DNA from: Acanthochromis polyacanthus
Lineage: Eukaryota > Chordata > Actinopteri > Pomacentridae
Length of the DNA: 64,000 nt
Assembly: GCF_021347895.1 (NCBI RefSeq)
Contig: NC_067115.1
Span: 13,339,876-13,403,875 of the forward strand
Direction of reading: 5' to 3'
Position 1 is the stretch's first letter; every line of letters starts with the position of its first letter. Under the pieces are notes generated by a model. That model had not been told where the DNA came from. It saw only the letters and a list, made by a program, of their open reading frames with translations, and did no database searches. The position numbers and the translations under genes were made by a program. Positions 50,080-61,043 of the stretch are shown one piece after another.

Positions 50080-50930
50080 CACCTTTAAACCTGTGTTGCA
50101 GCAGCTTTTTAACCATGTGATTAGGCGCTTTAACGTGGATCTCCGTATTTAATCTGAGCTCATCAGTGTTAACCTGAGATTGCTTGTCAGGTCTGATCAG
50201 CTCATTCGCTGAATGTTTGATGCAGAGTCAGGGCGAAAAAAAGGCCATGAGTTCAAACCCCACAGGCACCGACACCAATCAGTCACGAAGCGCCGGGCAC
50301 CCGCTAGTCATGTCCGCATGATAAGCGTCTCCTCCTCCAATGCCGTGGAAACCAGGCTCTGGGTGCAGAGAAAGAGGAAGCTGCGTGGCTCAATACTCCA
50401 TCTGAGTTGAATCTTATGTGTAAATCAATAAAGACACACCATATTGAAGTACAAATGGTATTCACAACACAGGAAAATTCCAAGTGATGGCTCTCATTCA
50501 ATGCAGCGGTCTAATGGACTCTTAAACAAAATCTGGGACAAAAATCTAAATTAAAATGTGCCCATAGATCTTAGCTTCATTGTGAGATTGTTTATCTCTG
50601 ATAGAGTGGATTTATTCTTCGTTGCTCTGTACACAAAAGAGAAGCGTCTTTTCTTTGAGGGCAAGAAATGGCAACAATTAAAAGGCAAGTGGCTTAAACA
50701 AATTCTGAGCTCATCTCCGAGCGCTGCTTGGGTAGTAATTAAGTCCTCCAGAGTGCTGCAGTCATTAGACTCTGAGCAGCCAAATGAGGACACACCCAGC
50801 CCGGTGCAACCAGATTAAAAGAAGAGGAATCAGCCCCTCGCTGCTCCCAAATGGCCACCATCGCTTCGGGCAGTCCATCAGTCCACAATGTACGACCTGA
50901 ATCGCCCTCCATTCGGTATGAAAGTGACAT
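50080..50930. other. Candidate conserved noncoding elements
   Basis: Unique islands at about 50080-50410 and 50620-50930, including GTGATTAGGCGCTTTAACG, ATCTCCGTATTTAATCTGAGC, GGGTAGTAATTAAGTCCTCC and ATGGCCACCATCGCTTCGGG. Homeodomain-type TAATTA/ATTTAAT sites occur beside GC-richer blocks. Overlapping open frames (up to 133 codons) occur on both strands and none shows a domain. Confidence 0.3.
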
Positions 50931-53859
50931 AAATTTCCCAGCTGGCTACTCAACAGCACTAATATAACTGTATTTACACAGAGCTGCTCCCAAAAAAATA
51001 TTGTCTCAAAGCTTTTCAGGAAATGCGTGTTCTCGTCTTTTGGGTATATGCTGTGGGATGATAAATTGCTTGTTAAAAAAACAAAAACAAACCATAACAA
51101 TAACTTTCTTTTAGGTACTATCATTTTCTTGGCAACAGCAGAGGAACAGATGCTCAGTTCAGACATCGTTGACTCGAATACACAAGAGAAAAATCATCGC
51201 TCAAAATTGTGATTTCATGCCAGTTTTAGCTTCTACTTTTTAAGAGGAAAATATTACACGTTACAATTTATTAGGTTTATTTGACAAGTTTACTCGCTTA
51301 ACAATATTATTGGATAGAGGATTTTTGAATAAAAACATGAAGCATTTCTAAAACTTAATCGATTAATATAAATTAAACTACAGGGCAGCACAGGAGCAGA
51401 GCTGAAGTGATTAACTGATACACTGATTGGTTAAAAAAACTGACAGAAAATGTAATAAAATACCCCTGATTTTAATTATTTTTATGTTTGAACTAATGGT
51501 TTAATAAAACAGGCCTTATACTGGTGTCACTTTGTGTAAAATGGATTAATTGAAAATAATAATCTCCATATTGATCCATTATGAAAATAATCATCAGTCT
51601 GATACAAAATAATTAAAAATGACCTCCATCTTGATTCACTACAAAAGTAAAATGCCACACAAACGAATGCATCAGATAAATCAATGTAACAAAAATATAT
51701 ATTATTAGACATATCAAGCATTATTTATGTGACTTTTTCAATCAGGACTTTGACATACTGTGATTTTACTGTGTGGCATCAGTAACATTTAAGGCCAGTT
51801 CATGGTTTTTACATGACTGATATGGACGCAAACAATGGACATGCACGTTTTTTCTGCTCAGCATCACCTTGTCAGTTTACTGCAGAGATAATCTCAGTGT
51901 CCCTCTATAAACAAAGACGGACATATGAAGCTCCATAGGTGACTTTGCACTTTACAGCGCATAGTAGTTGTGGTCAGTGTGATTATTCCTGAGGTGTACC
52001 GATCACAATGGGCAGAAGAATTTAGAGCTTCCATGTTGATGAAAAGCATGCACAAATCAACTTACTGCTAAAGGCCTCTACTGGCTATGTCAGAACTCTT
52101 TTTAGAATGAATTACAGAAGGTATGGATGATGGAGAATCTCATCCTTCATAACAAAGCTTTAGGCTGCGTATATTTTCTTGGTACATGTACAGTTGCCAT
52201 GCTTGCAGTTTTGGTCCATCTGCGCGGTCACAAATTTTGGGCTATGAGCAAATGTCTGCAGTGGTCCTCACCGACTTGAGTTACTGACAAAAATATAAAA
52301 AATATTGAGAACACTACTTCATTCAGATTCACACATTAGTTAAAACAAAAGGCATTTGAGTGTGATTTTGCACCATGTTTGCGCTTTTACTTGCTTTGCA
52401 TAAACTGCCTAATCAACAGGAAGTTAGAAATTATGCTGGCATTTTCCATGCTTTTCATCTGCAGGTCAAAAAGGAAAAGATGAAAATAAGCCTTCTTTAT
52501 TTTATTTGGGTAGGCAAGACACACATTTGACCTGTCTCAATGTATCATCCAACAAGAGTGAATTACGGGGGATTGCCATCACAGACAACCAAACTGAAAT
52601 AAACTGACAGTGAATGTTATTATGGATGTCTCAAAGTTTGAACATTGTTGGAAACATTTGGAACAATGTAAGCAAACAAGTCAAAAAAATATACAATGCC
52701 GCTGACTGAAACATATTCATCACTGCAGTAATGATCCAATGTAAGGCTCTTACCTATTTGCTTAGTTATATCCAGGTGGAAACTTTTTTTGGCCAGGGAG
52801 TGTATAACTGAGAGTGTTACATATCTATTTATATTGCCCACCTGAAACACTGAAAAGTCATTAGGGAAGACAATTTTAAACCAACTTATAGAGCAAATAG
52901 CTAGAGAAAGTAAAATCTACTCATGATTCACTACATTATGATAAGAAAAAATATAAATAACATTATTTTTGTTTATATCAGTGTGATTTTGCAAAGGTAA
53001 TTGTCAAGGTTGTCACTAATCCACTGTGTACAGCAACAATATCTCTGGCTGGTTTAGTGAAAGGCCAGTTCTCATCCTGTATTGTTGTTTACAGTACAAA
53101 CCTCACACCTGGTACACTGATTATAAAGAACACATCAGACCTGCACAGTCCACCGCAGTGGGAAAGAGTCCAGTTCTAACAATTTGTCTTTCACTTCCAG
53201 ACTTCCTGAAGAAATATGACACAAGGCTACTTGGAGGGGTGGGGGGTGGGCAAAGAAAACCCTTTCATTATCCCGTGTCTGCGGTGTGGGAGAAATCAAT
53301 AGAGGTGACCACGGTGGATTCATCTATATTCTACCGTGTGAATGTAACATCCTCACATGGGGAAAGGAAGATGAGTGGGTAGCTGGAGGGGAATAGGTGA
53401 GGGATTTTCAGAAGCAGGCAGATCCACTAGAGGTGGAAAGTAAGTTTGAGATGAAGAGGTCAAAGAATTATTTATACATATATAGGTTGTGGGTTTTTTT
53501 TTGCTTTTTTTGGTGCCGTCAACACAGGTTGGAGCAGCTTCTGGAAAGTTGAGAGTTTGCTCGATTTAGATGCAGGTGGGACAGTGGCTGCACAAACATC
53601 CCCTCTGAACTGCAAGAGGAAAAAACACAGTTATCTCCCAAGTATAAGAGATATAAATGGAGACAACAGCATACGTGATTTTTTCTGAACAAACCAAAAG
53701 GAAACGTACCGCTGCCGGACACATGCTGGATGGAATAACAGGCATTTCAGCTGTGGGACTAATGCTAACGAGGCATTTGTTCAAACTCTGTGAAAATCCA
53801 CATCCACACACACACACAAACGCCCCCCCCCTCCCCTCCGACACACACACACAATCTAA
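50931..53859. other. AT-rich unique sequence with a CA/C-rich microsatellite
   Basis: No gene or named repeat recognised; a CA/C-rich microsatellite sits at the right edge (53800-53852, (CA)n and poly-C). Confidence 0.4.
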
Positions 53860-54135
53860 CAACCACATCACCTGTCACGGGGAGCCTCATTAAGCTGACA
53901 GCCGCTGGCCTGTCAGGGCAGGCCAAGACGTCAGAGCCCTCTCCTTCCTGTCATGACATGATGGATCTCTCCACCACTGGCTGCCAAGCTGCCACTCAGG
54001 CCCACCTTCCTGTGGCCGTCCATCAGGAAACACTCGCAAAGCATCCTGTTGATCAGCTTATTTGTATATATCCACCATCACCTCGCAAGTTCAAACCTGA
54101 CTGCCTGTCAAGGGGACGATCAGGATGGGCTCTAT
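53860..54135. other. Candidate conserved noncoding element
   Basis: Unique GC-rich island with GGAGCCTCATTAAGCTGACAG, GCTGGCCTGTCAGGGCAGG, GTTGATCAGCTTATTTG and TCAAACCTGACTGCC. A 213-codon plus frame starts in the adjoining CA repeat and crosses the island; it has no domain and is judged accidental. Confidence 0.3.
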
Positions 54136-54204
54136 TAGCAAGTTCTATCTCTTTCTTTCTCTCCAAGTGTCAGCTTGTGCACAGCAAGTACATCTTCTAC
54201 CAAG

Positions 54205-54700
54205 AAAAGACAGTCCTTTATTCATCCCACAATGGGGGACTTTGCAGTGCTACAGCAGCAGAGGGGATAGAGAAATTACACAATATTAATAATAAGGACA
54301 TCTTTAAACTACAACATGTAATTTGCAATATTTCATTTTCATTTCTCAGATGTAAAATTTCATTCTCATTTGCAACTTTTTCATTACATGTGCAATATTT
54401 AATTGTACTTCATTTTTCAGGTACAATATAGTATTTGCTTTTTCATCATCATGTATGATATTACTTATTACCTGGTGTAATTGCCAGCATTACTATTCTA
54501 GCCTTATTTTAGCTCACTTATTTCAGTAATTTTAGTAATTTTAATGCCTCATACTTCTATCTTATTGCTTTTTACTTTTTGAGGTACTTCATTTCTTAGA
54601 TTGTGTAATTTGTTTTTTCTGACCAATTTGTGGCACATGAATTTCCTTCAGTGTTAGTAAAGCTTTTTTTTTATCTGAATATGTACTAGTATAGCCTGGT
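54205..54700. mobile_element. LINE 3'-tail fragments in opposite orientation
   Basis: The left part (CTTTATTCATCCCACAATGGGGGACTTTGCAGTGCTACAGCAGCAGAG) is the antisense 3' end of a fish LINE. The right part (TTTTACTTTTTGAGGTACTTC...GTGGCACATGAATTTCCTTC...GTTAGTAAAGC, 54570-54665) looks like a sense 3' end. The AT-rich middle is unclassified. Confidence 0.4.
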
Positions 54701-54890
54701 TCTATACATTTGAATCATCAGTTGTTCAAATGTTCAACTCTGGTGCTGTGCAGAACGGAAATTACAAGCAAGCTTGGGATGGATGCACTTGTACAGATTG
54801 TTCCAATTCAACTTGCAGAATAAAAAAGAAAAAAGAAACTCTTTCAAAGGGAATCATTTTTGATAATTGTGACAAACTGCCCCTGGCAAG

Positions 54891-55199
54891 CTGCACAGTG
54901 GAGCCTGGGATCTTTCTGCATGGAGTTTGCATGTTCTCCCTGTGCATGCGTGGGTTTTCTCCGGTACTCCGGCTTCCTCCCACAGTCCAGAAACATGCTG
55001 AGGTTAATTGATTACTCTAAATTGTCCGTAGGTGTGAATGTGAGTGTGATTGTTTGTCTGTATATGTAGCCCTGCGACAGACTGGCGGCCTGTCCAGGGT
55101 GTCCCCTGCCTTCGCCCGAGTCAGCTGAGAAAGGCTCCAGCACCCCTCGCAACCCTAATGAGGATAAAGCGGTGAATAGAGAATGGATGGATGAATGGA
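54891..55199 (+). mobile_element. SINE family 1 lacking most of the tRNA head, with 13-bp target duplication (copy f)
   Basis: Starts CTGCACAGTGGAG and then jumps to CCTGGGATCTTTCTGC, so the A/B-box region is deleted, while the body and (ATGG)n tail are complete. It is flanked by perfect TGCCCCTGGCAAG at 54878-54890 and 55200-55212, the signature of target-primed insertion. The copy is well preserved and so fairly young. Confidence 0.93.
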
Positions 55200-55212
55200 T
55201 GCCCCTGGCAAG

Positions 55213-56780
55213 AGCTAATGTTACCACAGCTTCTGTTTTTGACTGAAAAAGAAGTCAGTGGATATATTCCTCTACTGATTGATTAAACAAAACATCCTTC
55301 CAAAGATGACGTGAAAAAAACTGAAATCTTGTTTCACTTTCTGATCATCTCAGGCATTAAATGTTGTAAAAGGGCAGGTGGGAAGAGTGAAAACCAAACA
55401 TCTGCAAACATCCAACCTGCCAAAGCTGACATGGTTTACATGTGCAGTGGACATGGAGTAGCAGTGTATATTTGGAGACATGTTCTTTCCCATGTAATTA
55501 ATGCATAGTCCAGTTTTAGCCTTGTATTTGTATCTCTTCAGCTAGCTGCTAAATGCCCAACTATATTAACCCCCTATGTTTCCTGGGTTTGTGAGAATAA
55601 AGTTTATTAAAAGCTTTTTGGGAGCAAAATATCTGCAGAAATACTTGTTTTATTCGGGTTTATTTAACTTGCACCCTTATCTTTTTGTGCAAATCCAAAA
55701 CAGGGATCAGTAGCTCCTGTCAACAGCATTTGAGGATAGGATTTCTTTTAACTGTGATTAATTTAATCTGTGATGTCAAACTGTCCGTCAGCATAAGTGC
55801 TAAAGTAACGCTAAAATCCTGAGATGACAAAAAGTTTTGGTGCAGATTGGAGATTCATTCAGCAGCTCATCGCTAATGACAGCCCTGACTTTGATGAATT
55901 CCCGTGTGAGATTTGTTATTTAAGGTCTTTGAGGAGAACCAATAAGTTGTCAGCACAAGTGATGATCAAGCTTGACTGGACAGCTGTCAGCGGACGTGTG
56001 ACAGGTAGAGCTGCATACAGATGTTCCAGGCAGATTGTGGGAGGCAAATAGTGTTTACAGTAGTGTTTAGGTGCACCCAGGTATGGACAAAAACTTTTGG
56101 AGTCTATTCCAATTATTTAAATATGTAAAGAGAAAAAAATAATGAACTTTTTGCACTTTTAGACAGCTTTTGTAGATGACTTTTAGACAGCTTTTGTAGA
56201 TGTGGAAAAAAAAATCACACCTGGACACTTATGTTGGTCTCAACAGCTTCATGTGACTGGCTGAAGATTTCAGTAAACCTACTCTACTTTTGGGATGACA
56301 TTATGTCTGTTTAGGCCAAATAAAAAACGGCATGGTTCAATGGATGTTCAGTTCTTTAAAGATCTTACTGGTTGTCTGAAGAAAGCCGAGACCTCATTGA
56401 TTAAAGTCATGCTTCATTAGGTGTGACTTTGTACTCCAGCTTAGATCAATTTCACTAAACTGACTAGTGACTCCTCTAGTGAGGATTAATAAAGTCAGTT
56501 TTCTTTGTGAAACGAGCTGTAGTGCTTGTGTAATTTAGGCAGAGGAGAGATGCACTTGTCAAATTATCAGTGGTGCCATGAGATCAAGCAGCTTGTAAGA
56601 GTAAATGCTATTTTTAAAAAAAAACAAAAAAACCTGAGATATATCAACTGTAACAAGTATGTAGTTGAGTTTAGTTGTCATTTTTGAAAGAAAAAAAAGT
56701 AATTTTTCAGAAGTTTACATTTGTGTTTTTTTTCTATATTTTTGAAATACAGAAAAAAATCACTAAAATCATGAAAATAT
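55213..56780. other. Unique sequence with a 24-bp tandem duplication
   Basis: CTTTTAGACAGCTTTTGTAG-type 24-mer is repeated at 56156-56179 and 56180-56203. No gene or named element recognised. Confidence 0.45.
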
Positions 56781-56789
56781 TTTATAATT

Positions 56790-57149
56790 GGGCTGCACAG
56801 TGGAGTAGTGGTTAGCACTGTCACCTTGCAGCAAGAAGATCCCCGGTTCAGATCCCGGGGTGGGCCTAGGATCTTTCTGCATGGAGTTTGCATGTTCTCC
56901 CTGTGCACGCGTGGGTTTTCTCCGGTACTCCGGCTTCCTCCCACAGTCCAAAAACATGCTGAGGTTAATTGATAACTCTAAATTGCCCATAGGTGTGAAT
57001 GTGAGTGTGATTGTTTGTCTGTATATGTAGCCCTGCAACAGACTGTCCAGGGTGTCCCCTGCCTTCGCCCGAGTCAGCTGGATGGGCTCCAGCACCCCCG
57101 CGACCCTAGTGAGGATAAAGCGGAGTATAGGGAATGGATGGATGGATAG
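56790..57149 (+). mobile_element. SINE family 1, full length, with target duplication (copy g)
   Basis: Complete copy: GGGCTGCACAGTGGAGTAG head, A-box-like TGGAGTAGTGG (56801-56811), B-box-like GGTTCAGATCC (56845-56855; 9 of 11 matches to GGTTCGANTCC), body, and ATGGATGGATGG tail. Flanked by TTTATAATT at 56781-56789 and 57150-57158. It is the best reference copy in the window and possibly transcribable by Pol III, although the B box is imperfect. Confidence 0.93.
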
Positions 57150-57158
57150 TTTATAATT

Positions 57159-57564
57159 CAAACATGTCTAATGTAAAATAACATTTAAAAAACACCCTTT
57201 TAATGTTTGTACCTCACTGAAATGACAGTCTTGTTTCTGAACCCCACCTTAGGTGCCTGGACTTGGATTTCTATGACATTTTTTGGTTTCAACTCTTCCA
57301 CCTGCTTTTGTTTACTGTAAATGGCAGATATAACTGAATTAAGTCCTTAAAGTTAATTGAAATGTGATGGATATATAAAATATTCTTTGCAGCTACAATG
57401 TGTATTCCATGGACCGTATATAAAGATGGACAACACAATATTTTTTTCTTCCACTTTACAAAAATTAATCCAAAAAATTGACCTTATTTGTAATCAGAGT
57501 CTGCACATTACTGACCAGAGAGTGCTGATATGTCCTACTCAGCTCAAGTGCCATCATGGTGAAC
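57159..57564. other. AT-rich spacer, no gene seen
   Basis: Nothing recognised. Confidence 0.4.
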
Positions 57565-58010
57565 ATAGGTGCAACTGAAAAAATGAGAACATCATGAAAA
57601 AGTTTGCAATTGAATTCAAAAATTGTGTTCAAATTTCATATGTGATACATTTATTACACATCAGATGAAATATTTCAAGCCATGTTTGCTTTAATTTTGA
57701 TTATCATGGCTTATAGTTTAGGAAATTTAGAAATCTTCATCTATCCATCCATTCTCTATACACCGCTTTATCCTCACTAGGGTCGCAGGGGTGCTGTAGC
57801 CTATCTCAGCTGACATGGGCAAAGGCAGGGGACACCCTGGACAGGTCACCAGTCTGTCACAGGGCAATTTAGAAATCTGATACCTCAAAATATTACATTT
57901 CCAAGCACTGTAAGCATTGTGTATCTCAGTCTAGTTCAGTACAAACAACAGTCATGGAGAAGATTGGTCACTCGAAAGTTGTCCAGAAAACAGGCTCCCC
58001 TTGAATACCA
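57565..58010 (+). mobile_element. Truncated Tc1-like element (family G) hosting a nested SINE
   Basis: Left end TAGGTGCAACTGAAAAAATGAGAAC followed by ATTTATTACACATCAGATGAAATATTTCAAG, TTTAATTTTGATTATCATGGC and CAGTCTAGTTCAGTACAAACAACAGTC. It then reaches a plus-strand gene start encoding MEKIGHSKVVQKT (Met at 57954), as in a common fish Tc1-like family where the protein begins with a short MGK...VVQKT-type sequence. The element breaks off soon after (about 58010). A SINE is inserted at 57737-57865. Confidence 0.6.
57737..57865 (-). mobile_element. SINE family 1, 5'-truncated, with 13-bp target duplication (copy h)
   Basis: Minus-strand 3' part only, from the tail (TCATCTATCCATCCATTC at left) to AGTCTGTCACAGGGC. 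Flanked by perfect AATTTAGAAATCT at 57724-57736 and 57866-57878. Removing the SINE and one repeat gives a continuous Tc1 sequence, proving that the SINE came second. Confidence 0.93.
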
Positions 58011-58559
58011 CACACTCCAACCAATGCAGTCTTGTTTGTCCTAAAGGGTCATGGATGCTCCTTGTGTGCATATCATTCTTTAGATAAAATTCATTACTAA
58101 CTGCAGGCTGTCTAGCTGCGTATCACCACCTGTTTCTCCATAGACTGGTGGTAGCTAGAAGCTGAGGCAGCAGGTTGGACCTCGATACTTCTCCCTGCTC
58201 AGATTGTGGCTGGTAGCGCAAGACGGCAGCACCTTTTTTCTGAGATATTTTGACTTTTCTTCTGAGGAGCTGTCATGTTGTCAATCTTTACATACAGCTT
58301 ACATTGTATACCTTCACTATGCCTGATCTCATACAACATTTGTTTACTGGCAGCCTTTCACAGAGCCCTTTAAGTCTTCATGCAAACAAATTTCACTCCT
58401 GTTAAATACCAAAAAAAGCTCATGAGCTGAACATACAGAAGCCCGACGTTGTTTCCCCGCATCAGTAGAAATACCTCGAGACGCACCAGACGTGAAGTTG
58501 TATGAATTATTGAGTCCTTTTCTTCAAACACTTCTCCTAAAGTGGAAGTACAGAGACAT
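58011..58559. other. Unique sequence, no gene seen
   Basis: No recognised feature. Confidence 0.4.
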
Positions 58560-58930
58560 TGTCAGCTTTGGTGATAACAGTCTCGGACACCTGACACCTC
58601 CGGTGCCAGATCATTCCATCCAGCGTCCCCGTGTGTCCCTTTCTCTGTTCGTATCATCAAGAGCAGCTGGTGGCAGGTGGCGTCCCGCTGAGATATGTGT
58701 GTCCGTCCAGGCCAAGTCATTTGACAGCAGACAGCCAGAGGAGCACACAGAGGCCCGGCCAGCTTGTACCAATTTAATGCTGGCTGCTCTCGTATGCGAG
58801 TCCCAGCGGTGACCCAGTGACCCGGGTGCTGCCGAGGGAAGGTGGGGGGGCTGTTAATAGCTTGGAAGACATAGGTAATGAGGTTATCAATTAGAGGGCG
58901 ACTTGCTTGCATTTGTCCCTGTTATGATGC
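58560..58930. other. Candidate conserved noncoding element
   Basis: GC-rich unique island with CACCTGACACCTCCGGTGCC, GGCCAAGTCATTTGACAGCAG, TACCAATTTAATGCTGGC, GAGGTTATCAATTAGAGGGC. It has open frames over 100 codons on both strands but no recognisable domain or splice logic. The GC core with flanking TCAATTA sites looks regulatory. Confidence 0.33.
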
Positions 58931-60029
58931 CGTGTTTTCAAAAGGGCTTCTGGGGGAAGGTAGGGAGTCTAGGTGCGAATTTGTATTTGTCACTTCATTA
59001 AAAGGACCCAGAAACCAGTGTTCCATTATGGGGTTGTTTTATTGTGAGCAGATGTTTCCAATGCAGAGAAAGTTTTTCAGGATTTGCACAATAAATTACC
59101 CAGACAAGACTACAAGTGATGATGGCCCATTATCTACAAAGAGGTAAAGCTGCGCAATTACATTTGATGTGCGCACGAAGGTTTGCCAGTTGTGTTTTTC
59201 CTGTCCGTGACCTGCCAATAACGGAGGGACTTTGTGAGTGTTACAGAAGGTCACTCAGTATTCCTCTCAGCGGCCGGCCAGACGATGCGAGCGTGAGGGT
59301 CCCGAGAGGTGAGTAGACAGGGGGAAAAAAAAAAAAAACGGCCCACAACCAGGAATCCTATTCTCCCTCCACATAAAAAAGCCTCAGAGACCATGTATTA
59401 TTCACATAGGAAGACAAGGGATGCACCTCAGCATGAGAAGAAAGAGGCGAAGGGAGGGAGAAGATGTGAAGATGACAGCACTTGGGGGATAGAAACACAT
59501 AAGGAAGAGATAAACCAATGGAGGAACTGCTAAACATTTAGTCACAAGATCGAAAAATGAGATGAAGTTGGCAGTATATAAAAGCTGTGCGCTCTATAGC
59601 AAATACTTGAGTGTGTGTTATCGCTGATTAGCTTCTCCTTCAGTGAGAGGGGAGGAACTAATCAGGGAAATCACCTGCTGATGTGTGTTCGACTCAGACA
59701 CCATCCTGCCTGATTTCAGGAGCGCTGGGTTGGAGACCGCACAGCTCGACGGTAAATGTTTTGTTGATTGTGGAGATTTTTTTGGAAACAGTCTTCATTA
59801 TGAAACCTGCATATTACAGAAGAAAGCACACGTGTAGTCCTCTACTCAAGTGTGACGATGCACTTTTGAAGCAGCCAAGATCAGTATTTTTATGTTAACA
59901 TTCAATATAATGTGTCTGCAGCAGTGGAGGCAGCATTTGTAGGAAGCTTACAGCTACTTTTCTAGGACCTTTGACTCAGTGATGCCTATTGAAGTGGAGG
60001 GCAGAAAAGAGCACAACTTGTGATTTTAA
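58931..60029. other. Unique sequence, no gene seen
   Basis: A GC-richer patch at 59150-59310 (CCTCTCAGCGGCCGGCCAG) may be regulatory. An A run lies at about 59325-59338. Confidence 0.35.
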
Positions 60030-60725
60030 AAGTTTAGCCCACCAAAAGTACTAGCTATAGTTGTATAGGTTTGTTCTACCCAAACAATGCTTTTTCACTT
60101 GCAAGTCATGGCTTTAAAGGTGTCATTCAACCAAAATATCAAAGTTGTAAAGGTGCATTTAATCCAAATAGTACACATTATTATTTTAAAGGTTTATTCT
60201 GCCCACAAAAGACTAATCTCTGTCCAAATACTTTTAGTTTTAAAGGTTTATTCCAGCCAGAATAGTATAAGTTATACTACCAAAGTGTTTTTGCACCAAA
60301 AATATAACCTTCTGTCCTAGTTCTTGAAGTTGTAGAGGTTCATTTCATCCAAATACTACTTTTAAACTACCAAGTAATGATTCAAAGCATTATTCCACCA
60401 AAAATATTACTTTCGTCCAAGTGCTTCAAAGTTTATTCCTCCCATATAGCACTTTCTGTCCAAGTATTTATTGTTTCAATAGTTTCGGCCGCCCAAATTG
60501 TACCTCAAATTCAAGTTATGGTTCTAAAGGCTTAGCCAACCTAAAATACTACTCTGTCTGTGTACTTAGAGTTTCAAACATTTATTCCATCTACGTAGTG
60601 CTTCCTAAATAACAAGTTAAGATTTATTCTATTCAAACACTACATTCTGTCAAAGTAGTTACAGTGTTAAAGCTGTTCCACCCAATTCCCAATTAGTACT
60701 TTCCACTAACAGCTTCAGCTAACCG
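60030..60725 (+). repeat. Degenerate tandem repeat, unit about 48 bp, roughly 14 units
   Basis: Units begin AAAGGTTTATTCYRCCCA-like and continue AAATAGTACTTTCTGTCCAAGTACTT-like. Unit starts are seen near 60068, 60118, 60149, 60188, 60242, 60335, 60385, 60428, 60478, 60526, 60576, 60623 and 60670. Unit lengths vary (about 31-93) with some units deleted or doubled. A partial unit (TTTGTTCTGCCCACAAAAGAC) recurs at 61399. Partly open frames such as FKGLFCPQ...FKGLFQPE follow from the repeat and show no sign of selection. Confidence 0.8.
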
Positions 60726-60803
60726 TTTATAATTTTAAAGTTAAACAAATAAAACTTGATTCACATTTAGCACTCGTGCTCTGATTGTCACCAATCATGG
60801 TTA

Positions 60804-61043
60804 GGGGCGGCATGGCTCAGTGGGTAGAGCGGCATCTTGTAACTGGAAGGTTGCCGATTCGATCCTCAGCCCGTCGAGCTCATGTCGAGGTGTTCCTGAG
60901 CAAGACACCAAATCCCTAATTGCTCCTGATGGGTCGTGGTTAGCACCTTGCATGGCAGCTTCCGCCATCAGTGTGTGAATGTGATGTATCATGTAAAGTG
61001 CTTTGGATAAAAGCGCTATATAAATACAACCATTTACCAATTG
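60804..61043 (+). mobile_element. tRNA-derived SINE, family 2
   Basis: Head GGGGCGGCATGGCTCAGTGGGTAGAGCGGC contains a strong A box (TGGCTCAGTGGG, 60813-60824), and GATTCGATCC (60856-60865) is a near-consensus B box. The body (GAGCAAGACACCAAATCCC, TTGCTCCTGATGGG, CACCTTGCATGGCAGC) and 3' end AAAGTGCTTTGGATAAAAGCGCTATATAAATAC are those of a common teleost SINE whose tail resembles fish LINE 3' ends. A possible 6-bp ACCAAT flank is too short to count as a target duplication. The head looks like a SINE, not a functional tRNA: no aminoacyl-stem pairing closes it. Confidence 0.85.

Noticed and set aside
52790..52810. GGCCAGGGAGTGTAT as a transposon end
   Set aside because: Isolated short match to a common terminal motif; no second end found within a plausible distance.
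53790..54431. 213-codon plus-strand open frame
   Set aside because: It begins in a CA/poly-C microsatellite, crosses a GC-rich noncoding-looking island and ends in a decayed LINE tail; no domain, and its amino-acid use follows local base composition.
56790..57161. 130-codon minus frame and similar frames in other SINE copies
   Set aside because: They recur in each copy because the SINE sequence recurs; a noncoding Pol III-type element explains them.
60030..60725. CRISPR-like spaced repeats
   Set aside because: Units are degenerate, variable in length and contiguous without unique spacers; the genome is eukaryotic.
60804..60880. Possible tRNA gene (A and B boxes)
   Set aside because: The 3' part does not close an acceptor stem and the sequence continues into a SINE body with a LINE-like tail.
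60790..61041. ACCAAT flanks as a target-site duplication of SINE family 2
   Set aside because: Only 6 bp, and the left copy does not abut the element start.
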